The translations under genes and the position numbers were made by a program. Of a stretch of DNA of 64,000 nucleotides, positions 8,635-16,530 are shown piece by piece. The DNA comes from Alkalibacterium sp. MB6 (GTDB taxonomy: Bacteria > Bacillota > Bacilli > Lactobacillales > Carnobacteriaceae_A): NCBI RefSeq assembly GCF_009935905.1, contig NZ_PREX01000009.1:1-64000 (forward strand), read 5' to 3'. The notes below the pieces were generated by a model, which saw nothing but the letters and a program-made list of their open reading frames with translations, had not been told where the DNA came from and did not search any database. Within the stretch, counting starts at the first letter, position 1. Each line of letters starts with the position of its first letter.

Positions 8635-9039
8635 ATGTCTTTTTTGAAGAAAATAAGTGTAACGACTCATTCAAAGCAAGAATTTGTCATGCTCGACCGA
8701 GAACTCAATGAGGAGTTAAGAGAAAGTGGTGTCGAGGAAGGGATGATGCTAGTTTATTGCCCCCATACCACTGCAGGGATAACCATTAACGAAAATGCCG
8801 ATCCAGATGTTAGGGTTGATTTAGACAAAGCGCTAAATGATACCTTTCCCAATCACGATTATTTTGTCCATGGAGAAGGAAACTCAGATGGCCATATGAA
8901 GTCATCTGTCATTGGAGCCAGCGAAACACTTATTATTGAAAAAGGGCAGCTCATATTAGGGACATGGCAAAGTGTGTATTTTGCAGAGTTTGATGGACCG
9001 AGACATAGACAGGTATATATAAAAATAATTGAAGGATAA
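8635..9039 (+). CDS. yjbQ: YjbQ/UPF0047 family protein
   Basis: Conserved 134-residue family found across all domains. Members have weak thiamine-phosphate synthase activity in vitro, but the physiological role is not settled. The signature YCPHTTAGITINENAD (about 43-58), the GEGNSDGHMKSSVIG segment and the C-terminal LGTWQSVYFAEFDGPR are all present; these His and Asp/Glu residues surround a probable metal site. The start is ATG 8635, because AAGGAGG (8621-8627) is 7 bases before it; an upstream in-frame ATG-type start lacks an SD. It follows ilvE by 60 bases and may be co-transcribed. Confidence 0.88.
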   Translation: MSFLKKISVTTHSKQEFVMLDRELNEELRESGVEEGMMLVYCPHTTAGITINENADPDVRVDLDKALNDTFPNHDYFVHGEGNSDGHMKSSVIGASETLIIEKGQLILGTWQSVYFAEFDGPRHRQVYIKIIEG

Positions 9040-9047
9040 TCATAGTC

Positions 9048-9083
9048 AAAAAGGCAGTCGCGTGAATAGTGGCTGTCTTTTTT
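9048..9083 (+). terminator. Terminator of ilvE-yjbQ
   Basis: AAAGGCAG pairs with CTGTCTTT (one G-T pair) and is followed by T residues. Confidence 0.75.
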
Positions 9084-9228
9084 GCTTAATATCTGTCTTC
9101 ATCTGTTTAATGGAAATGTGTCTTATTTGTGAAAAATAGTTCCGAAGTCGGATGCAAAGATGTTGAAAGAGGAGTAAACTAAATTCATGATAGTTACACA
9201 TTGTACATAGGAAGAGAGGAAGAAGCAT

Positions 9229-10128
9229 ATGTTAGAAGTGAAAGGGTTGAATAAAACCTTTGGAGACCTTACTGCAGTAGATGAGGTCAGTTTTACGATT
9301 CGACCTGGAGAAATAATGGGTTTAATCGGACAGAACGGAGCAGGAAAAACAACAACGTTTCGGATTATACTTGATTTGTTAACGGCAGATCGAGGAGATG
9401 TGTTGTGGAATGGGGACATCATAACAAACAAAGTATTCAATACAGTGGGGTACTTACCAGAAGAACGTGGACTCTACCCAAAAGTCACTATTGAGAATCA
9501 AATTTTATACTTTGCACAGTTGCGCGGGAAAAAGCCAAAAGACATCAAGCCACTGATTGATGATTGGTTAGAGAAATTCCAAGTGAAAGGAAAGAAAACA
9601 GATAAAGTAAAAACCTTATCTAAAGGAAACCAACAAAAAGTTCAGTTGATATGCACATTGATTCATCAACCCAAACTCATTATTTTGGATGAACCCTTTA
9701 GTGGATTAGATCCAGTAAACGCCGATTTACTGGAAGAGGGGATTAAAGAAGCTCAAGCGAATGGAGCCTGTATTATATTCTCCAGTCACAACATGAACAA
9801 CGTAGAAGATTTATGTGACTCTTTAATTATGCTTCGAAATGGGAAACAAATTTTACACGGATCGGTCAAAGAGATTCGTGAACAGTTTGGCCGGACACGG
9901 TTATTTTTAGAGTCAGATTTAACAAAAGAAGAACTGTTAGAATTTAATGGTGTGACTCATGTGGAAACCACCCGAGAAGGCATTTCTATTGTACATTTGA
10001 GATCAACTGAGGATGGGAAGGCCATCTTTAATGGGGCGACAAAACATGGTTATATTCCTATGTTTAGCCAGCAGCCACCGACATTAGAAGAAATTTTCAA
10101 ACAAATGGCAGGTGAAAAAAATGAGTAA
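9229..10128 (+). CDS. ABC exporter ATP-binding protein (NatA/YhaQ type)
   Basis: ATPase half of an ABC-2 type efflux system. The 299 residues show Walker A GQNGAGKTT (about 35-43), Q-loop, signature LSKGNQQKVQ, Walker B LIILDEPFSGLDP and the switch H in SSHNMNN. A C-terminal extension (after about 220) ending in PPTLEEIFKQMAGE is typical of the YhaQ/NatA group rather than importer ATPases. It overlaps the permease gene by 8 bases and is translationally coupled to it. The substrate is unknown; sodium or toxic compounds are the family precedents. Confidence 0.9.
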   Translation: MLEVKGLNKTFGDLTAVDEVSFTIRPGEIMGLIGQNGAGKTTTFRIILDLLTADRGDVLWNGDIITNKVFNTVGYLPEERGLYPKVTIENQILYFAQLRGKKPKDIKPLIDDWLEKFQVKGKKTDKVKTLSKGNQQKVQLICTLIHQPKLIILDEPFSGLDPVNADLLEEGIKEAQANGACIIFSSHNMNNVEDLCDSLIMLRNGKQILHGSVKEIREQFGRTRLFLESDLTKEELLEFNGVTHVETTREGISIVHLRSTEDGKAIFNGATKHGYIPMFSQQPPTLEEIFKQMAGEKNE

Positions 10129-11404
10129 GTATTGGGTTATTACAAAAGAAGTCTACAAGAAAAACGTGAAATCATTTGGTTTTATTGCCATGGTGCTCTC
10201 TCCACTGATTGTTATGTTGTTCATCGGTGGTCTTATTTACTATTTCTCCAGGGAGGACGTCAATCAAGAGCCGGTTCAGATTGCGCTGATATCAGAAGAA
10301 GCGGGCTTATCTGATGTGTTCCAAGGAGGCGACTGGAACTTGGAAGTGGATGAATCGATAACAAGTGAGTCAGAAGCAGAAGATGCCCTTGTTAATGAAG
10401 CAATTGGTGGCTATTTAGTCATAGAAAGTGAAGAAGATACCTTGTCTATAGATATTGTCCATGCCGGGGAATTGTCTGAGTATATACCTATGTTTTCAGA
10501 ACTATTTTCGAATTATCAGACGATGTTACGGGCAGGCACCTTGGATCTAACGCCTGATCAGGTCATGTCTCTTTCCGAACCTGTCGAATTAAATGAGCGA
10601 CAAGTATCCATTGTGGAAGAGACGTTAACGACTGAAGACACGACAGACACTATGGTTCAGCAATTCGGTGCATATTTTGTCAGTATTGCGATAATGATAT
10701 TTATTATGACCTACGCAGGGATTATTGCTGAAGAAGTGGCCAGTGAAAAAGGCACGCGTATTATGGAGATCATCTTGTCTAGTGCCTCAGTAACCAGTCA
10801 CTTTTTTGGAAAATTAACAGGTGTCATGCTCATTTTACTAACACAATTAAGTTTGTATGCTGCTGTGGGCTTAGGAGCTTACTTCTATTTCAGAAACAGC
10901 GATTTCGTTCAGCAAATTACTCAAACCATAGATATTGGTGCCTTGCTTCAAGAGTTGATGGGCTTCACTATTATCTTCTTTATAGCAGGCGTGTTGATGT
11001 ATGTGGTATTAGCTGCCTTCTTTGGCTCTCTTGCGACTAAGATGGAAGATGTCAACAAAGCCGTTACACCTATCGTCTTCTTAGCCTTAGCTGGATTTTA
11101 CGTTGGGTTGTTCGCTTTCAATGTACCGGATCATATGCTAAATGTGGTGTTCTCTTATATTCCGTTGTTTACACCATTTGTTATGCCTTTTAGGATAGCA
11201 GCCGGAACTGTTAGCACACTCGGCATTTGGTTGTCTGTCGTTGGCACCATTGCGTTTGCCCTTTTAATATCGGTTGTCTCCTTAGCCTTCTACCGTTCAA
11301 ACGTCTTAATTTACTCTGATACGAATATCATTGGAACGATTAAACGATCATGGAGCATTATGAAGAGTAATAAACAAGCGAAAAGAAGACGTGCAATTAA
11401 TTAA
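10121..11404 (+). CDS. ABC-2 type exporter permease (NatB/YhaP type)
   Basis: Membrane partner of the preceding ATPase, 427 residues from ATG 10121. There is one N-terminal helix (about 16-38), a long extracytoplasmic domain (to about 180, rich in E/D/S), then about five or six helices in the C-terminal half. The EEVASEKGTRIMEIILSS motif is characteristic of ABC-2 permeases with this layout. ATG 10121 is preferred because CAGGTG is 6 bases upstream and the ATGAGTAA overlap couples it to the ATPase; GTG 10112 is the alternative. The tail is basic (KSNKQAKRRR). Confidence 0.88.
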   Translation: MSKYWVITKEVYKKNVKSFGFIAMVLSPLIVMLFIGGLIYYFSREDVNQEPVQIALISEEAGLSDVFQGGDWNLEVDESITSESEAEDALVNEAIGGYLVIESEEDTLSIDIVHAGELSEYIPMFSELFSNYQTMLRAGTLDLTPDQVMSLSEPVELNERQVSIVEETLTTEDTTDTMVQQFGAYFVSIAIMIFIMTYAGIIAEEVASEKGTRIMEIILSSASVTSHFFGKLTGVMLILLTQLSLYAAVGLGAYFYFRNSDFVQQITQTIDIGALLQELMGFTIIFFIAGVLMYVVLAAFFGSLATKMEDVNKAVTPIVFLALAGFYVGLFAFNVPDHMLNVVFSYIPLFTPFVMPFRIAAGTVSTLGIWLSVVGTIAFALLISVVSLAFYRSNVLIYSDTNIIGTIKRSWSIMKSNKQAKRRRAIN

Positions 11405-11418
11405 AATCCTTACTTATT

Positions 11419-11457
11419 GCCCTTAAGACTAACTTAATTTAAACTAGTCTTAAGGGC
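11419..11457. other. Perfect 13-bp hairpin after the ABC operon
   Basis: GCCCTTAAGACTA pairs perfectly with TAGTCTTAAGGGC around 13 bases. There is no clean T run on either side, so it may be a weak terminator or an mRNA 3'-end stabiliser for the exporter transcript. Confidence 0.6.
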
Positions 11458-11491
11458 TATTGCATTACTATCTTTTAAAAAAGGGTGATGA

Positions 11492-11956
11492 ATGGTGTTG
11501 AAGTTTAGTGAATTAAGACCAGCTGAACGACAAAAAAGATACAAATATTTGATTGTTTACCCGTTGGGAATAGTTGTAGCCGTTTTAAAGATGCTAGAAG
11601 TGAATTTCTTTTGGATTCATACGGTACTTTACTTATCTATCCTGCAAGAACTCTATCTTTTTGGAATTATGGATGATCGATTCCCTTATACAAAAAGTGA
11701 GTTTGTTTTAGACGCCTTATGTCTTTTGCTCTTCCACCTATTTTCTAGCTGGGTGATTGGGCCTTATATACTGGAGATGTTCAGTTCGTTAGATTCTGAT
11801 AGTCTCTATCATTTAATACTTTCGGCATCTGTGCCTCCCATTGTATTGTTTTTGTGTTGGTATGCCTATACACAAGTGGGCGTCAAATCAGATGATAATT
11901 GGAAATGGAAAATAACAGGGGTGTTTAGTTCGACTGAAACGAAAGTGAATGGCTAA
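11492..11956 (+). CDS. Hypothetical integral membrane protein
   Basis: Not recognised. The 154 residues contain roughly four hydrophobic helices (about 19-37, 41-58, 72-92 and 106-125), a basic N terminus (RPAERQKRYK) and a polar C terminus (GVKSDDNWKWK) likely in the cytosol. AGGGTGA precedes ATG 11492. It lies between the exporter operon and the MBL hydrolase, 55 bases before the latter, so the two may share a transcript. No catalytic motif is visible. Confidence 0.7.
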   Translation: MVLKFSELRPAERQKRYKYLIVYPLGIVVAVLKMLEVNFFWIHTVLYLSILQELYLFGIMDDRFPYTKSEFVLDALCLLLFHLFSSWVIGPYILEMFSSLDSDSLYHLILSASVPPIVLFLCWYAYTQVGVKSDDNWKWKITGVFSSTETKVNG

Positions 11957-12011
11957 TAAATGAAAAGATGAATAGGTGTAAACAATGCGTGATGAAAGGA
12001 ACGAATAGAGA

Positions 12012-12872
12012 ATGGACACAATGACATTTCATGATATGACGCTTAATTGGCTTGAGGGCGGTGTTGTCTCCTTTGATGGGGGAGCTATTTTTGGTGTGGT
12101 GCCGAAAGGGCTGTGGACGAGAAAGTATCCGGTAAATGATAAAAATCAAATTGAAAACGCAACGGATCCCATTCTAATCCTTTATAAGGATAAACGCATT
12201 CTCATTGATTCGGGGATAGGGCAAGGGAAATTTACTGAAAAACAAAAACGGAATTTTGGAGTTCGTGAAGAATCTAAAGTGGCAGACCAGCTAAAGACAT
12301 TGGACCTTAAACCAGAAGACATTGATATGATCTTAATGACGCACATGCATTTTGACCATGCGAGTGGTCTAACTCGCTATGAGAATGACCAACTGGTTTC
12401 AGTCTTTCCGAATGCAGCCATTTATGTTAACGAAATAGAATGGAATGAAATGAGACAACCAAATAGTCGCTCAAAAAGTACGTATTGGAAAGAGAATTGG
12501 GAAGCCATTCAAGAGCAAGTCATTCCTTATAGCCAAAGTATCGAACCCATTGAGGGTATTGAAATGAGTCATACAGGTGGACATAGTGCGGGGCATGCCA
12601 TCATTAAATTAAAACAGCAGGGTGACACACTCATTCATATGGCAGATATTATGCCGACCCATGCTCACCAAAATCCATTATGGGTTATGGCTTATGATGA
12701 TTACCCAATGGATTCAATTGTTAAAAAAGAGCAGCTGATGACAGAAGCGTATGAAAATCAGTATGGATTTATCTTTTATCACGATGCATATTACCGAATG
12801 ATAAAATGGGATGAATCCGGGCAAGACATGATTAAATCTATAGAGAGATCTAAGAAAAAATATATAAATTAA
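12012..12872 (+). CDS. Metallo-beta-lactamase-fold hydrolase, YtnP-like
   Basis: The 286-residue MBL-fold enzyme carries the zinc motif THMHFDHASG (HxHxDH, about 115-120), a later zinc His in HTGGHSAGH, and an Asp ligand in HMADIMPTHAH. The layout, with the N-terminal WLEGG and FGVVPKGLW segments, matches the YtnP/quorum-quenching lactonase branch (MBL-fold lactonases and lactonase-like enzymes), not glyoxalase II. The substrate is unproven; homoserine lactones or another lactone are the family precedent. It is cytosolic with no signal peptide. AAAGGA lies about 11 bases before the ATG. Confidence 0.82.
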   Translation: MDTMTFHDMTLNWLEGGVVSFDGGAIFGVVPKGLWTRKYPVNDKNQIENATDPILILYKDKRILIDSGIGQGKFTEKQKRNFGVREESKVADQLKTLDLKPEDIDMILMTHMHFDHASGLTRYENDQLVSVFPNAAIYVNEIEWNEMRQPNSRSKSTYWKENWEAIQEQVIPYSQSIEPIEGIEMSHTGGHSAGHAIIKLKQQGDTLIHMADIMPTHAHQNPLWVMAYDDYPMDSIVKKEQLMTEAYENQYGFIFYHDAYYRMIKWDESGQDMIKSIERSKKKYIN

Positions 12873-12916
12873 AAAGATGCCGACAGTAGTCAAACATTGT
12901 CGGCATCTGTATTTAT
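12871..12916. terminator. Terminator between the convergent MBL and ZIP-like genes
   Basis: AGATGCCGAC pairs with GTCGGCATCT and is flanked by A-rich and T-rich sides, so it may act in both directions. Confidence 0.8.
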
Positions 12917-12921
12917 AATTT

Positions 12922-13641
12922 TTAAATAGCTAATAGGATAATAGTGTAACTAACCAGGCCAACCATAAAAGAAGTCATACCGTTTCCACGACAAGCAGGT
13001 AATTCATCTTTAATCGCATTGAGGATTAACCCACCTGCGACAAAGGCTTCAAGCAAGCCCATCACAACATGTGGAATATGAATAAGGACGCCAATAAGCC
13101 AACCAATTAATACAGCAGCAACTAACAATTTGATACCATAACGGTCATATAAATCTTCGAAATGATGTCTTAATACCCAATCATTGGTTAAAAAGTGAAG
13201 GCCGATGGCAAATAGGTAAAAGAAGGCAGTCACTGTTGAGGTAAACCCAATATCTGATAATAAAATTCCGATTATAAAGTTATATAGGAAATACGCACCA
13301 ATATGAGCCCAGAATAGACCAGATGAACCGAAAGATTTATTCGCAATGTTTATACGAGTTGATTTTAATAACAATTCTAAAAAGTAAAACACAACAATAC
13401 CAGCAAGGATAGATCCAAAGATAAGGTGAGAAGCATTCGTCGCACTTAGGCTGAAGCTTTCCATCACGTCGTGCTGATAGGATTGGATAGTTGGAATTAA
13501 ATGGAAAAAGACATAAGCTAAAGAGATGCCTCCTACAAAAGAGGTGAATTGATTAACAGAGAATAAATGTAATTTGAAATATTTTGAACCCAAATGAATA
13601 AACGTAAAACCTAGAGCAACCATAATATTTGCAACTGACAC
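12922..13641 (-). CDS. ZIP-like metal transporter family membrane protein
   Basis: The 239-residue polytopic protein has about seven or eight hydrophobic helices. AYVFFHLIPTI in an early helix and GLLEAFVAGGLILNAIKDELP near the C terminus resemble the ZIP-family metal-site helices (H and E residues within helices), but the match is distant and the usual HN..D motif is missing. Metal-ion transport is an inference. The start is GTG 13641, with AGAAGGA 8 bases before it. It is divergent from the GNAT gene across about 200 bases in which I see no clear promoter pair. Confidence 0.55.
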   Translation of the reverse strand: MSVANIMVALGFTFIHLGSKYFKLHLFSVNQFTSFVGGISLAYVFFHLIPTIQSYQHDVMESFSLSATNASHLIFGSILAGIVVFYFLELLLKSTRINIANKSFGSSGLFWAHIGAYFLYNFIIGILLSDIGFTSTVTAFFYLFAIGLHFLTNDWVLRHHFEDLYDRYGIKLLVAAVLIGWLIGVLIHIPHVVMGLLEAFVAGGLILNAIKDELPACRGNGMTSFMVGLVSYTIILLAI

Positions 13642-13840
13642 TGTTGTTTCCTTCTTTCTGATAAGTTACTGACTACTCAGCAAAATTGATTATAGTCCTA
13701 CCTCATGAGATAGTCAAGTAAGTTTCATGAAAGTTTCTGAAAATAGTTGACGAAAATATGGCGCTGCAAAAAGCTTGTTACTATAGGCTTTTATAAGAAT
13801 GTTAGATAGAATAAAGCAACAGATTTTAAGGAGAATGCAC

Positions 13841-14407
13841 ATGAGTCACTACAAAGTTCTTTTAGCAAAACATAATCACCTTGAAACAGATCGTCTAATC
13901 CTTCGTCCGGTTACGTTAAAGGATACAGAAGACATGTATGAGTATGCCTCAGATGAAGAAACGACTTACTATGTATTTGATCGTCATCAATCACTCGACG
14001 ATACAGAACGCTCAATCGTTCAATATTTTATTGAAGACCCCTTAGGAAAATATGGGATTGAGTTAAAAGAAACAGGGAAAATGATTGGAACGATTGATTT
14101 AAGAATTCGTCGAGAAGATCGACGGGCCATCATGGGTTATACATTGAACAAAGCTTTTCATGGGAAAGGGTATATGACGGAGGCCGGGAAAGCTATCTTG
14201 AAACTTGGTTTTGATGTGTTAGAAAGAGACTGCATTGCAGCTCTTCATGATGAACGCAACGTTGCCTCTGGGAAAGTAATGGAGAGACTGGGCATGCAAA
14301 AAGAAGGGACACTCAGACATGTCGAAAAATGGAAGAAAGGGGAGTACTTTAACGATGTGTATTACTCCATATTAAAAGAAGAGTACGATGCTATGAAGCT
14401 TAACTAA
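13841..14407 (+). CDS. GNAT N-acetyltransferase, RimJ/RimL type
   Basis: The 188-residue acetyl-CoA-dependent acetyltransferase contains ETDRLILRPVTLKDTEDMYEYASDE at the N terminus, a central IGTIDLRI strand, GYTLNKAFHGKGYMTEA (acetyl-CoA binding loop, Q/RxxGxG-type) and NVASGKVMERLGMQKEGTLR. These are characteristic of ribosomal-protein and related N-acetyltransferases. ATG 13841 is preferred since TAAGGAG is 7 bases upstream; ATG 13835 is too close to it and ATG 13799 has none. The substrate is unknown. It precedes the P450 operon by 80 bases, which hold a separate promoter. Confidence 0.85.
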   Translation: MSHYKVLLAKHNHLETDRLILRPVTLKDTEDMYEYASDEETTYYVFDRHQSLDDTERSIVQYFIEDPLGKYGIELKETGKMIGTIDLRIRREDRRAIMGYTLNKAFHGKGYMTEAGKAILKLGFDVLERDCIAALHDERNVASGKVMERLGMQKEGTLRHVEKWKKGEYFNDVYYSILKEEYDAMKLN

Positions 14408-14421
14408 CGAAGGGCTTTCAA

Positions 14422-14464
14422 TTGCACTCTTCTATTCGTTATTCTTATACTTAGTAGTAAGTAT
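14422..14464 (+). promoter_or_regulatory. P450 operon promoter with a palindromic operator
   Basis: TTGCAC (14422-14427), an 18-base spacer and TATACT (14446-14451). A perfect inverted repeat ATACTTA-GTAG-TAAGTAT (14447-14464) covers the -10 and the start site, placing a dimeric repressor (TetR- or PadR-like, not identified here) where it would block initiation. Confidence 0.6.
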
Positions 14465-14487
14465 GACGACTATGAAGGAGGAGCAAA

Positions 14488-15762
14488 ATGCAATCAACAA
14501 GACCGTTTCCGAAAGAAAAAGTGTTAGAGAGTGGTTTAAACGTTTTAAGAGAAGGCTACATGTATGCACCTAACCGACATAGAGTGTATAAAGCAGATGC
14601 GTTTGAAACGAGACTATTAGGCAAGAAAGCGATTGTCATCGGAGGAGAAGAAGCGGCTAAATTATTTTATGATGAAGATAAAATGAAACGAGAAGGAGCA
14701 GTACCTGAACCGGCCAAAGCGACTTTACTAGGAAGAGGCGGTGTGCAACAACTCGATGACGAGAAACACCGCAATCGAAAACAGTTATTCATGCGCTTAT
14801 TATCTAAAGACCGAGTAGATATCTGGGCGAAGCATTTTGAAAAACAGTTACTACTAGCTATTCAAGACTGGCTTTCAAAAGACTCAATTAATTTATATGA
14901 AGAAAGCCAAAAGATTTTGACTAAAGCAACATGTGAATGGGCAGGGGTCCCGCTATCTGAAAAAGATAGTGACAAACGAACTAAACAATTGGTCAGCACA
15001 TTTGAAACGCCTATGACAGTTAGCCACAGACACGTGGAAGGTAGAATAGGAAGACATAAGCTGGAATCGTGGATGAAAACGTTGATTCAACAAGTTCGCG
15101 ATGGGGAGTTAGATGTTAAAGAAGACACGGCTCTCTATCAGACGGCATGGTACAGAGAACTCGACGGAGAGCTACTCGATCTGAAAACGGCAGCAGTCGA
15201 AATGCTGAACTTTATTAGACCTCATGTGGCCTTATCTGTTTATTTCGCTTTTACAGCGTTAACCTTGCATCAATTCCCGGAAGAAAGAGAAAAATTGAAC
15301 GGGAGCAACCCTTATCACCTTCATATGTTTATTCAAGAAATTAGACGGTATTACCCATTCTTCCCTTTTAACGGAGCGATTACCAGAAAAGACTTTGTCT
15401 GGGAAGGCTATTCATTTGAAGCGGATACCATGGTGGTTATGGACTTTTATGGAACGAACCATGATAACCGTATTTGGGACAACCCGTCCGTATTCAATCC
15501 TAGTCGATTCAGTGATTGGCATACTAGCCCAACGGATCAAGTTCAAATGAAATTGCTTGCGCAAGGTGGAGGAGATTACAATACCGGACACCGCTGCCCT
15601 GGAGAATGGAATACGGTAAGAGCGATGGAAATAGTGACCGATTACTTGGTCAATAAATTAACCTACACTGTACCTGAGCAGGATTTAGCTTACAGTTACG
15701 TGAAAGTGCCGACCATACCTAAAAGTGGCATGGTATTAACAGACATTGATTATATCGGCTAA
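14488..15762 (+). CDS. CYP152-like cytochrome P450 (fatty-acid peroxygenase)
   Basis: The 424-residue haem-thiolate protein has cysteine ligand C370 in QGGGDYNTGHRCPGEW. I-helix FIRPHVA carries R244-P245, the arginine-proline pair that binds the fatty-acid carboxylate in CYP152 peroxygenases in place of the usual acid-alcohol pair. QEIRRYYPFFPF is the K-helix ExxR. These enzymes use hydrogen peroxide to hydroxylate or decarboxylate fatty acids, with no redox partner. At the position that is His in the decarboxylase OleT and Gln in P450 BS-beta this protein has Q87 (GRGGVQQLDD), which favours hydroxylation. GAAGGAGGAG gives a strong SD. Two tiny membrane ORFs follow in the same operon. Confidence 0.92.
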   Translation: MQSTRPFPKEKVLESGLNVLREGYMYAPNRHRVYKADAFETRLLGKKAIVIGGEEAAKLFYDEDKMKREGAVPEPAKATLLGRGGVQQLDDEKHRNRKQLFMRLLSKDRVDIWAKHFEKQLLLAIQDWLSKDSINLYEESQKILTKATCEWAGVPLSEKDSDKRTKQLVSTFETPMTVSHRHVEGRIGRHKLESWMKTLIQQVRDGELDVKEDTALYQTAWYRELDGELLDLKTAAVEMLNFIRPHVALSVYFAFTALTLHQFPEEREKLNGSNPYHLHMFIQEIRRYYPFFPFNGAITRKDFVWEGYSFEADTMVVMDFYGTNHDNRIWDNPSVFNPSRFSDWHTSPTDQVQMKLLAQGGGDYNTGHRCPGEWNTVRAMEIVTDYLVNKLTYTVPEQDLAYSYVKVPTIPKSGMVLTDIDYIG

Positions 15763-15779
15763 GGTAGGGAGGAAGATAC

Positions 15780-15872
15780 TTGAAAAAAGTGATGAAATGG
15801 TTAGTGCTTATCGGTATCGGTTTAATAGGCGGTATGGGTGGTCCGTTAACCCGAAAAAAAGAAGAGGAGTAA
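15780..15872 (+). CDS. 30-residue single-span membrane peptide
   Basis: The ORF starts with TTG at 15780, 6 bases after GGGAGGA and 17 bases after the P450 stop. The peptide begins MKKVMKWLVLIGIGLIGGMG and ends RKKEEE: one hydrophobic helix (about 6-20) with a basic N terminus and a charged tail. I know no family for it. The strong SD, tight spacing and shared layout with the next ORF make translation likely despite the small size. It may modulate, or deliver membrane-derived fatty acids to, the P450, but that is inference. Confidence 0.55.
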   Translation: MKKVMKWLVLIGIGLIGGMGGPLTRKKEEE

Positions 15873-15888
15873 AGGAGGGGGAAAGAAG

Positions 15889-15999
15889 ATGAAAAAGTTA
15901 AGATGGCTGACATTGTTACTCTTAATTATAGCGGCTGGATTGGTCTATTTTTCTGACGAATCATTAGATGAATTGGACAATCTGGATATGCTGAACTAG
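15889..15999 (+). CDS. 36-residue single-span membrane peptide
   Basis: ATG 15889 lies 8 bases after a perfect AAAGGAGGGG. The peptide has MKKLRW, a hydrophobic helix of about 14 residues (LTLLLLIIAAGLVYF), then an acidic tail (SDESLDELDNLDMLN). No family is recognised. Its leucine-rich span followed by an acidic tail complements the preceding peptide's basic/mixed tail. It is the last gene before the terminator at 16017, so P450 plus two miniproteins form one transcription unit. Confidence 0.6.
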   Translation: MKKLRWLTLLLLIIAAGLVYFSDESLDELDNLDMLN

Positions 16000-16016
16000 T
16001 TAATCAACTGATAGGA

Positions 16017-16074
16017 AAGAGCCCTTAGTCACTCGTCGATAAACGCTAGTGAGAAGACTAAGGGGTCTTTTTTT
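16017..16074 (+). terminator. Terminator of the P450 operon
   Basis: CCCTTAGTC pairs with GACTAAGGG around an inner TCACT/AGTGA helix, followed by a long T run. Confidence 0.85.
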
Positions 16075-16230
16075 ATTGAACAAAAACTATCCTCACAAAA
16101 GTTAATGATCAGCTAAGTAGGTAATAGTCATAAATAAATAGCATCAAATGATTTATTGGGAATCCTATTATAGCAAACGTGTTCAAAAAGTTGTCAAATC
16201 TATTTGATGAAATCTGTGAATAGACTAGTA

Positions 16231-16257
16231 TTCAAATAATGGGTATGGTAATATAAT
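16231..16257 (+). promoter_or_regulatory. Promoter of the SRP RNA gene
   Basis: A perfect TATAAT at 16252-16257 is preceded by TTCAAA (16231-16236, 15-base spacing). The 155 bases upstream of it (16075-16230) hold nothing else I can name. Confidence 0.55.
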
Positions 16258-16262
16258 AATTG

Positions 16263-16355
16263 CCGAGAGGCCACAGGGCAATGGTGGACGTATGAACCGT
16301 GTCAGGTCCGGAAGGAAGCAGCACTAAGTACCGTTCCTCCATGTGTCATGTGATT
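16263..16355 (+). ncRNA. ffs: Signal recognition particle RNA (small bacterial 4.5S type)
   Basis: The universal apical loop GTCAGGTCCGGAAGGAAGCA (16301-16320) is exact. It is flanked by complementary strands CAATGGTGGACG and CCGTTCCTCCATG, which form the long SRP hairpin that binds Ffh and guides membrane-protein targeting. No Alu-domain extension is visible, so this is the short form. Ends are estimated from the promoter and the base of the helix. It precedes dnaX, as in many Firmicutes. Confidence 0.9.
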
Positions 16356-16391
16356 ACATAGTCTTTATTTTTTCAGCACTTATTCATAGAA

Positions 16392-16424
16392 AAGATGTTC
16401 CTCAATGAGGGGCATTTTTTTTTT
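16392..16424 (+). terminator. Terminator of ffs
   Basis: ATGTTCCTC pairs with GAGGGGCAT (two G-T pairs) and is followed by a run of 12 or more T. Confidence 0.8.
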
Positions 16425-16530
16425 TTCGAAATAAGTTCACTGAATCGATTGGAAAGACCAAATTTCTTTTTCTTTTACTTGTATTTTAGCCTATAATGAT
16501 AAAGAGTACCTTATAGAAAAGAGGGGGAAA

